Shown in pieces: positions 57,271-64,000 of a stretch of DNA of 64,000 bases. Every line of letters begins with the position of its first letter. Within the stretch, counting starts at the first letter, position 1. Origin of the DNA: Shewanella profunda (lineage in GTDB: Bacteria > Pseudomonadota > Gammaproteobacteria > Enterobacterales > Shewanellaceae); assembly GCF_023283765.1 (NCBI RefSeq), contig NZ_JAKILG010000022.1:1-64000 (forward strand). Direction: 5' to 3'. The position numbers and the translations under genes are program-made. A model generated the notes under the pieces. The model did no database searches, was not told the DNA's origin, and saw only the letters and a list, made by a program, of their open reading frames with translations.

Positions 57271-57782
57271 TGCACAGACTCCTCAAGCGAGTTCACTTGG
57301 GCGTATACCTGGCTACTGCCATCATTTTTCAACAGTAAGACTTGGTATGACATAAATTTATCTTGGTACTCCATACCAGGGCTGCCCACAGGCATAGCGG
57401 GTACGGTTAGGCCGATAGCATCTTTAGGGGGGGTGGCTAAAAAACGACTAATGAATTTTGCAGGGATATGCCCTTCAAACACATAACCTTGAGATGACAC
57501 TGCGGTATGACAAGATTGCATGGAAGCAGGAATACCCTTTGACAGTTTAAACTCATAAAGGTTGTTAATATTGTAGGCATCAACACTGAATCCACGTTCA
57601 CTAATATGCGCTAGCCATTTCTCACAACAGCCACAATTAGCATCTTTATAAACAGTGAGTAATGGCGCCGTAGTGCCGGGCTCCGCTGCATGGGCAGGTA
57701 ACATCCCTCCCATAATTTGCAGAATAAAAATAGTACCTATTACACGAAAAAAACGAATAGCATTGCGATATAGAGCAGACAT
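57267..57782 (-). CDS. DUF411 protein (CopG-like)
   Basis: A 171-residue exported protein with a signal segment (about 12-33, ending HAAEP) and the DUF411 core: LLTVYKDANCGCCEKWL (CGCC metal-binding motif), SCHTAVSSQGYVFEGHIPA and the GLTVPAMPVGSPGMEY loop. In Pseudomonas and related bacteria this protein (CopG) binds copper in the periplasm. It is translationally coupled to copA. An imperfect hairpin (57823-57847) lies upstream in its leader. Confidence 0.87.
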   Translation of the reverse strand: MSALYRNAIRFFRVIGTIFILQIMGGMLPAHAAEPGTTAPLLTVYKDANCGCCEKWLAHISERGFSVDAYNINNLYEFKLSKGIPASMQSCHTAVSSQGYVFEGHIPAKFISRFLATPPKDAIGLTVPAMPVGSPGMEYQDKFMSYQVLLLKNDGSSQVYAQVNSLEESVQ

Positions 57783-57919
57783 AATATTGCCTCCAAATCA
57801 AATTTCGTCACATTAAACAACGCGGTTTAATGTCAGTTTATTAACCGAAAAAGTTAAAAAATTGAAACTACATGATTGGCTAGGACAGTTAGCAAAAAAA
57901 AGGCGTAACTGTGCCTATG

Positions 57920-58294
57920 TTAGGCAAATATTGGAGGACGGTATAAAGATGAAAAATACTGAGGCATTAGTGCTGAGGTAAACATTGTTGCAGAATTAAC
58001 TAAGCTGACTTCTGATTTAAGCGTTGGCATGGCCATCGTTAAAGCGACTGATAAACATGAGCCGACAGGACAATGGCACGCCTGGGCGCAGCAACTATCA
58101 TCCGCACCATCGTTCATATCCATGTTCATATTCATTTGCATACTAGCGTCATGACATGCTTTGCCATTTTCAGCAGGCATATTTGAAGTCGTCATTGAAC
58201 TCATTGGCATAGTACCAGGCATAATCACAGACGCAAAAGTTTGACCGACAAACGTCAGTAAAACAAACATCATGATTAAATGGACTCTACGCAA
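57920..58294 (-). CDS. Small exported Cys/Met/His-rich copper-associated protein
   Basis: Probable first gene of the cop operon. The start is likely a TTG at 58294, with GGAG seven bases before it, giving 124 residues; an ATG at 58342 is further off and lacks a site. A hydrophobic segment (about 8-22) acts as signal. Met-rich parts (MPGTMPMSSMTTSNMP, MQMNMNMDMN) and Cys (CCAQACHCPVGSC) then suggest copper binding. It resembles CopL-type leader proteins in size and place, but I cannot assign the family firmly. Confidence 0.68.
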   Translation of the reverse strand: MRRVHLIMMFVLLTFVGQTFASVIMPGTMPMSSMTTSNMPAENGKACHDASMQMNMNMDMNDGADDSCCAQACHCPVGSCLSVALTMAMPTLKSEVSLVNSATMFTSALMPQYFSSLYRPPIFA

Positions 58295-58411
58295 AATATA
58301 TCTCCAATGATTATAGAATAATAGTAGTGAAAAATACTGCATTTAGCAATGAAAATTCATTTGAAAAACATAATTAAATGAAAATAAAAATCAATCTAAT
58401 ATAAAAATAAC

Positions 58412-58440
58412 GATGCAGATACTTTTATCTGCATCATTTT
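58412..58440 (-). terminator. Terminator after cusA
   Basis: GATGCAGATA, 4-base loop, TATCTGCATC lies just after the cusA stop, with a TTATTTTTAT run on minus. It separates the cusCBA transcript from the cop operon. T residues follow on plus too. Confidence 0.8.
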
Positions 58441-58455
58441 TTAATCAACTCAACA

Positions 58456-61400
58456 CTATCGTTCCTCATGTCTCAATTGAGCACGACGCCATAAAAAGAA
58501 CACAACAGGAACAATTAATAGTGTCAGTATGATTGCACTGACCATTCCGCCGACCATTGGCGCAGCAATTCGACTCATCACCTCGGAACCTGTTCCAGTA
58601 CCATAAAGTATAGGTAATAATCCAGCAATGATTGCTGCTGCGGTCATCATTACAGGACGTACACGCATACCTGCACCTTGAATAACGGATTGAATCAACT
58701 TTAGTTCATCAAATTTTTCTAGCTGCTGTGAACTATGATCAATCGCTTCTCTATAGGCTTGGTTTAAATAGACAAGCATAATGACGCCAATTTCGACAGC
58801 GACACCCGCCAATGCTATAAAACCTACCCCTACAGCAACTGAAAAATTAAAACCTTGTATATACATTAACCAAATACTGCCCACCATTGCAAAAGGCAAT
58901 GTTCCCACAATAATTCCTACTTCAACAGCATTGCGGAAATTCATGAACAATAAAATAACGATAATAAACAAAGTCAATGGTACTACGTAAGTAAGCTTCG
59001 CTTTTGCTCTTTCCATATACTCATATTGACCTGCCCAGGTAATAGAGTAACCGGCAGGTAATACCAATTTATCACTAACAACTTTTTGGGCTATTTCAAC
59101 ATAACTACCGATATCGACATCTTCAATATCGATATAAGCCCAACCATTAAGACGAGCATTTTCACTTTTAATACCTGGTGGTCCATTTTCGATAACAATA
59201 TCCGCTACATCCCCTAAAGAAATCCTCAAACCTTGCGGAGTGACGATAGGCAATAAAGCTAATGCTTCAGGAGAATTTCGATAATCCTGAGGATAGCGTA
59301 AATTAATTGGATATCGTTCTAAGCCTTCAACTGTTTGTGAAATATTCATACCACCGATCGCTGTAGCCACAACTTGTTGAACATCCGCTATATTTAAACC
59401 ATACCGAGCAGCATTCTCCCTCTGGATATCAACTTTAATATAACGTCCACCTGCAACCCTCTCAGCGTATACTGAAGCAGTCCCTTTAACATCTTTAAGG
59501 ATTTCCTCTAATTGTTTACCAATTTTCTCAATTTCCTTGAGGCTAGGACCTGCAATTTTAATCCCTACAGGCGTTTTAATCCCTGTCGCCAACATGTCAA
59601 TTCGGGTTTTAATTGGCATTACCCATGCGTTCGTCACACCGGGTAACTTTACTAATGAGTCTAATTCTTGTTTTAAACTCTCAGTCGTCAGTCCTTCTCT
59701 CCACTCACTTTTGGGCTTAAGCTGAATAAACGTTTCCACCATTGTTAGAGGTGCAGGATCCGTTGCAGAGTCTGCTCGGCCAACCTTGCCAAATACGGTT
59801 TTAACCTCGGGTACTGTGTAAATTAACTTATCCATTTGTTGCACTAATTGGCGAGCTTTACCAATAGAAATACCAGGGTAAGTGGTCGGCATATACATTA
59901 GATCGCCTTCATCTAATGGAGGCATAAACTCACTACCAATTTTATTTAACGGCCACACACCAATTGCCAACACAAATAACGCAAATAGGAGGGTTATTTT
60001 CGGGAAAGCCAATACTTTTTTCAACACTGGCATATATACAGCAGTTAACAATCGATTAACGGGGTTTTTGTGTTCAGGAAGCACTTTTCCCCGAATAAAG
60101 TATCCCATTAGCACTGGCACTAAGGTAATAGCTAACGCTGCCGATGCAGCCATTGCGTAAGTTTTAGTAAACGCAAGCGGTGAAAACATCCTTCCCTCCT
60201 GTGCTTCGAGGGTAAATACCGGTAAAAAACTAACAGTAATAATCAGTAGACTAAAAAATAATGCAGGGCCAACTTCGCTGGCAGACCGCGCTACAACCTG
60301 CCAACGGTTTTCTGCCGTCAATGGCGTTCGTTCCATATGTTTATGCATATTTTCAATCATTACAATGGCGCCATCGACCATAGCACCAATTGCAATAGCA
60401 ATACCACCTAAAGACATGATATTGGCATTTAACCCCTGCAAGTGCATAATAATAAATGCTGTTAAAATACCAACTGGTAAGCTAACAATCGCAACAAGTG
60501 ATGATCTTACATGCGCCAAAAATACCATACAGACTAAAGCTACGACTAAAAACTCCTCTAGTAGTTTAAACCCTAAGTTTGATACGGCTCTCTCAATTAA
60601 ACCGCTGCGATCGTAAACGGTCACAACTTCCACCCCCTCTGGAAGGCCTTTTTTCAGTGTCTCTAATTTAGCTTTCACACCATCAATAGTCTTTTGGGCA
60701 TTTTCACCAAATCGCATCACAATAATGCCACCGACAGTCTCACCTTCACCATTTAGATCAACGACGCCTCGTCGCATTTGCGGTCCGGTCCCTATATCCG
60801 CAACATCTTTTAGCAGTAATGGTGTGCCATTATTGTTCACGCCTAAAGGAATATTGCCGATGTCCTCTTTATTCTCAAGATATCCTGTGGCACGAACCAT
60901 ATATTCAGCTTCAGCGATTTCGACTACAGAGGCACCAATTTCTTGATTACCACGGTTAATCGCCATTTGAATAGCGGCTAAAGGTATACCAAATGCACGC
61001 AACTTATCTGGGTCAACCTTAATCTGATACTGTTTGACCATCCCACCTAGAGCACTCACTTCAGAAACACCAGGGACTGTTTGTAATTCATACTTTAAAA
61101 ACCAGTCCTGTAAGCTTCGTAACTCACTAATATCGTGTTTACCGGTTCTATCAACTAGTGCATATAAATATACCCAGCCCACACCAGTTGCGTCAGGTCC
61201 TAATTGAGGCTTTGCATTATCAGGTAACGTTGAAACAACTTGGCTAAGATATTCCAACACACGACTACGAGCCCAATATAAATCGGTTTCTTCATCAAAG
61301 ATGACATAGACATATGAATCACCAAAAAAAGAGAATCCCCTTACCGTTACTGCACCAGGTACAGACAGCATAGCCGTAGTTAAAGGGTAAGTGACTTGAT

Positions 61401-61587
61401 CTTCAACTACTTGTGGGGCTTGACCTGGATAACTTGTTTTAATAATTACCTGAACATCAGATAAATCAGGCAAAGCATCAATAGGGGTATTTTTAAGTGA
61501 AAATAAACCCGCGCCGACGAGAATTGCACTGGCGAGCAAAACAAAAAATCTGTTTGCTACAGACCATCGTATTATTGATTCAATCAT
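58456..61587 (-). CDS. cusA: Heavy-metal RND pump CusA (Cu/Ag efflux)
   Basis: A 1043-residue inner-membrane RND transporter of the HME class. It has two sets of transmembrane helices and large periplasmic loops. The HME transmembrane motif AIGAMVDGAIVMIENMHKH supplies the proton-relay Asp, and SYPGQAPQVVEDQVTYPL opens the first porter domain. It would use the proton gradient to push Cu(I) or Ag(I) out through CusB and CusC. It starts two bases after cusB. It is full length with no frameshift. Confidence 0.95.
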   Translation of the reverse strand: MIESIIRWSVANRFFVLLASAILVGAGLFSLKNTPIDALPDLSDVQVIIKTSYPGQAPQVVEDQVTYPLTTAMLSVPGAVTVRGFSFFGDSYVYVIFDEETDLYWARSRVLEYLSQVVSTLPDNAKPQLGPDATGVGWVYLYALVDRTGKHDISELRSLQDWFLKYELQTVPGVSEVSALGGMVKQYQIKVDPDKLRAFGIPLAAIQMAINRGNQEIGASVVEIAEAEYMVRATGYLENKEDIGNIPLGVNNNGTPLLLKDVADIGTGPQMRRGVVDLNGEGETVGGIIVMRFGENAQKTIDGVKAKLETLKKGLPEGVEVVTVYDRSGLIERAVSNLGFKLLEEFLVVALVCMVFLAHVRSSLVAIVSLPVGILTAFIIMHLQGLNANIMSLGGIAIAIGAMVDGAIVMIENMHKHMERTPLTAENRWQVVARSASEVGPALFFSLLIITVSFLPVFTLEAQEGRMFSPLAFTKTYAMAASAALAITLVPVLMGYFIRGKVLPEHKNPVNRLLTAVYMPVLKKVLAFPKITLLFALFVLAIGVWPLNKIGSEFMPPLDEGDLMYMPTTYPGISIGKARQLVQQMDKLIYTVPEVKTVFGKVGRADSATDPAPLTMVETFIQLKPKSEWREGLTTESLKQELDSLVKLPGVTNAWVMPIKTRIDMLATGIKTPVGIKIAGPSLKEIEKIGKQLEEILKDVKGTASVYAERVAGGRYIKVDIQRENAARYGLNIADVQQVVATAIGGMNISQTVEGLERYPINLRYPQDYRNSPEALALLPIVTPQGLRISLGDVADIVIENGPPGIKSENARLNGWAYIDIEDVDIGSYVEIAQKVVSDKLVLPAGYSITWAGQYEYMERAKAKLTYVVPLTLFIIVILLFMNFRNAVEVGIIVGTLPFAMVGSIWLMYIQGFNFSVAVGVGFIALAGVAVEIGVIMLVYLNQAYREAIDHSSQQLEKFDELKLIQSVIQGAGMRVRPVMMTAAAIIAGLLPILYGTGTGSEVMSRIAAPMVGGMVSAIILTLLIVPVVFFLWRRAQLRHEER

Positions 61588-61589
61588 GG

Positions 61590-63128
61590 TTATTCTCCCA
61601 TCTCCATTCCTGAATGATCTGTTTGATGTGTTGTATTAGATACATCATCAGTATCTTTGGGATAGTGTATATTTACCACTTTGACCAAGCCGTCTGATGT
61701 TTTTTCTAATTCAATATGAAGCACAGCACCAACGGTAAATACAGAGAAATCCACACTGTCATCAACAGTAAAGTCCATGGTCATTTGTGGCCATTCCCAT
61801 TCATTGACAGCTTGATGGTCCACATTAATCATTCGATGTGCAGCCATTAAACCATTTACTTTTGCCTCTACCCAAGCGGTTTCAGATGTGATGGCTTGAA
61901 TATTTTCTTGCTCATCTTCTGGTGCTGTCATACGTTTAAGATCAGAAGTTTTATTTGATTCAGAATCCAATAAAAATTGTGCAGACGAGACTACAATATC
62001 TCCCTCGTACAGTCCTGACTCTATTTGAATGCTGTCATCATCTAATCGCCCTAACGTTACCGCTACAGATTTATATTTACCTTCACCGAGGGCAAGTACA
62101 ACTCGATCAGAGTTTCCTGTTCTAATAACAGCCTCCCTTGGTAACAGTAATACGTCCTCTTCACTTCGTGTTTTTATCGACACTTGAGCAAACATATTTG
62201 GCTTTAATGCCGCATTGGTATTATCGAAACGCAATCTCACTTTTAGCGTTCTTGTTTTACTGTCTAATGTCGGGTAGACATAATCGACTTTTCCTTGCCA
62301 AAATTGGCCTGGCAGGTAATCTAATTTCATTTCAACAGCTTGCCCAACTTTAACCATGTTTGCTTGACGTTCAAAAACTTCAGCTTCAACCCATACTTGT
62401 GATAATGAGCCAACTGAAAACATTGTCATACCCGGTTTAACAAACGATCCCTCCCTTATATTCAAATTATCAATAACACCACTTTGGTCAGCATAAAATG
62501 TAATATTTTGTTTGACTGTTCTATTTTTTCGTAGCGCTTTAATCTCCTCGCTTGGTATTAATAATGCTTTTAACCGAGCTTCAGATGCTGTAATCAAACG
62601 TTGATCTTTTCGATTTAATGCTAATAACATTTCTTCTTGTGCATTAACTAAAGCAGGAGAATAAATCGAATATATAGGTTGCCCTTTAATAACCGGATCA
62701 CCAGAGGCTTTTACATAAAGTTCTTCAATCCATCCTTCTACTCTAGGATTAATATGAATAAGTTGATCTTGATCGTATTGAACGTATCCTACTGTTTTAA
62801 TGCTAGTTTCCAGTGCTCCAAGCGTTGCTACGGATGTGCGCATACCAAGTTTATTAATCACAGCAGGTGATATTTTAATGGCACCAGGTCCAAAATCTGT
62901 CGAATCGGTGCCATCTTCGTATACAGGTATAAGATCCATACCCATTGGTGATTTCCCAGGTTTATCACTACGATAATTAGGATTCATAGGTGCGACCCAA
63001 TATGAAGGCTTAGCTTTTGCACTGTCCTCTGAAGTTATCTGATTCTGCGGTGTATATAGGGTTGATGCACTAATACCAGTAAGAATACCGATAACTAATA
63101 TGCTGATCATTTTCAAATTGCTGTTCAT
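61590..63128 (-). CDS. cusB: Efflux adaptor CusB with fused CusF-like domain
   Basis: A 512-residue periplasmic membrane-fusion protein. An N-terminal helix (about 7-24) is followed by a heavy-metal-binding domain (YWVAPMNPNYRSDKPGKSPMGMDLIPVY, seen in parts), then lipoyl, hairpin and barrel domains. The C-terminal ~70 residues (about 425-495) look like CusF, with WPQMTMDF giving the Trp and two Met that bind Cu(I). No separate cusF is in the operon, so the chaperone appears fused. Its start overlaps the cusC stop (ATGA). Confidence 0.93.
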   Translation of the reverse strand: MNSNLKMISILVIGILTGISASTLYTPQNQITSEDSAKAKPSYWVAPMNPNYRSDKPGKSPMGMDLIPVYEDGTDSTDFGPGAIKISPAVINKLGMRTSVATLGALETSIKTVGYVQYDQDQLIHINPRVEGWIEELYVKASGDPVIKGQPIYSIYSPALVNAQEEMLLALNRKDQRLITASEARLKALLIPSEEIKALRKNRTVKQNITFYADQSGVIDNLNIREGSFVKPGMTMFSVGSLSQVWVEAEVFERQANMVKVGQAVEMKLDYLPGQFWQGKVDYVYPTLDSKTRTLKVRLRFDNTNAALKPNMFAQVSIKTRSEEDVLLLPREAVIRTGNSDRVVLALGEGKYKSVAVTLGRLDDDSIQIESGLYEGDIVVSSAQFLLDSESNKTSDLKRMTAPEDEQENIQAITSETAWVEAKVNGLMAAHRMINVDHQAVNEWEWPQMTMDFTVDDSVDFSVFTVGAVLHIELEKTSDGLVKVVNIHYPKDTDDVSNTTHQTDHSGMEMGE

Positions 63129-64000
63129 TTTACTTCTCCATCAACATAAGATTTATGTGAGATGCTAACTGGGCCCACTTTAGGGGTAAAAAAATAGTTC
63201 AATTGAACTTTAACTTTCTGTAAATCAACGTTAATGGCCAAAGCATCTAATTGAGTATTTAATTGAGCAATGAGGGAACGTACGACTTCAGCGAAATCAC
63301 CCTTATCATTTGTGTAAGCCGTTAGCGACGCATCAGCTTGATCTTGCATTTGAGGTAATAAAAAATCGTTATAGAGTGTTTGACGTTGTTCCAATTTAAG
63401 AAGTTGCGCTTTCGCAGTACCGTATGACGCCATCATGTTTCGAAGCAGTAACCACTTTTCCGTTTTAATTGATTCCGATTGATAAATAGCGGCTTGAACT
63501 TGCTTGTCTTGTTTTGACGAAGTAAATATTGGTAAATCAAAACTCACACCAATTGATAGCAAATCATCGCGAGAATTACCCATAGGATCATTGCCTCGAT
63601 AACTGTATCCAGCATTTACACCCCATTCTGGCTTATACAATTGCTTTTTCAACTCGACACCTTTTCGGCTTGACTCAATTCTTTGCTCCAATGCTGAAAT
63701 GAGTGGATGAACAGAGAACGCTTCATACAGAGACTGTTGGTAATGTTGGCTTTTTTCCTCATCGAAATAAAGATTAGGATTCGTTAGTTTAATTTGAGGA
63801 AGTATATTAGGGACGGTGAACGTCGAAAATAACAGCTCATAATCTTGTTCATGACCTATTCGATATTCATCAACAAATGCCTTACCAACCCATTCAGATA
63901 ATTTCTGTTTAAACATATCTTCTTGCTGGGCCAAAACGGTCAGCTTATCTTCAAGACGGGTCACCTCTAACTGAGCACGAATAATATCCTGCTGATTAGA
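63125..64000 (-). CDS. cusC: Outer-membrane efflux channel CusC (TolC family), 5' end beyond window
   Basis: The C-terminal part, at least 291 residues, of a TolC-like outer-membrane factor. The frame continues past the window edge; the first in-window GTG at 63964 is only an internal Val. The second OEP repeat is visible: LISALEQRIESSRKGVELKKQLYKPEWGVNAGY, in parts, with the helical DKQVQAAIYQSESIKTEKW and a C-terminal AEVVRSLIAQLNTQLDALA. It would form the exit duct of the CusCBA pump. It is the first of the cus genes in this window. Its start and any upstream regulator are not visible. Confidence 0.85.
   Translation of the reverse strand, partial: SNQQDIIRAQLEVTRLEDKLTVLAQQEDMFKQKLSEWVGKAFVDEYRIGHEQDYELLFSTFTVPNILPQIKLTNPNLYFDEEKSQHYQQSLYEAFSVHPLISALEQRIESSRKGVELKKQLYKPEWGVNAGYSYRGNDPMGNSRDDLLSIGVSFDLPIFTSSKQDKQVQAAIYQSESIKTEKWLLLRNMMASYGTAKAQLLKLEQRQTLYNDFLLPQMQDQADASLTAYTNDKGDFAEVVRSLIAQLNTQLDALAINVDLQKVKVQLNYFFTPKVGPVSISHKSYVDGEVK

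Overview
The window looks like a chromosomal segment of a Shewanella species (marine or sediment Gammaproteobacteria). The basis is gene content and order: crp, an AST arginine-catabolism cluster with a DUF1338 gene, a DPP-type S9 peptidase and pabA in a row, a tetrathionate reductase operon, a DUF3581 gene and a PAS-type chemoreceptor. This is recognition from memory; no database search was run. No rRNA, tRNA or CRISPR array was seen.

Layout. 0-2 kb: a UPF0114 membrane protein and a dicarboxylate/amino-acid symporter family carrier, converging on a shared terminator. 2.4-8.9 kb (minus): a tight four-gene operon encoding an SMC-like ATPase, a small MksE/JetB-like subunit, a kleisin-like MksF/JetA subunit and a Toprim (JetD/MksG-like) protein. 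This is a Wadjet/MksBEFG-type anti-plasmid condensin in SMC-first gene order. 9.2-17.1 kb: the complete tetrathionate respiration locus, with ttrS-ttrR reading left and ttrBCA reading right from a shared control region. 17.3-30.8 kb: mostly core genes (chemoreceptor, DUF3581, small membrane proteins, GNAT, ppiC, mrcB, hrpB, a GAF-PAS-GGDEF-EAL protein, a Sel1/TPR protein), with one MITE-like element touching the mrcB stop codon. 31.2-45 kb: crp, a PepSY-response regulator-kinase operon, DUF1338, astD, astA, argD/astC, an esterase, an HDOD protein, an S9 peptidase and pabA.

45-52 kb is an AT-rich accessory patch. It holds a 3' gene remnant cut by an IS3-family element with an apparently intact frameshift site, an orphan WYL regulator of BrxR/CapW type, and a run of minus-strand integron-like gene cassettes. 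The cassettes comprise a DUF3892 gene, an unlisted 47-aa gene whose stop codon abuts a 60-bp attC site, and a GFA-family gene behind a second, degenerate attC. An OprD-like porin follows. No integrase is visible.

51.8-64 kb is a copper/silver resistance island. It has cueP (plus), then on the minus strand cusCBA (cusC running off the window edge), a terminator, and a cop operon: small Cys/Met/His-rich exported protein, DUF411, copA with a Met-rich tandem repeat, copB, copC, copD and an NTF2-like protein. CusCBA would export periplasmic Cu(I)/Ag(I), CopA would oxidise Cu(I), and CueP, CopC and CopB would bind metal. No copper-responsive regulator lies inside the window.
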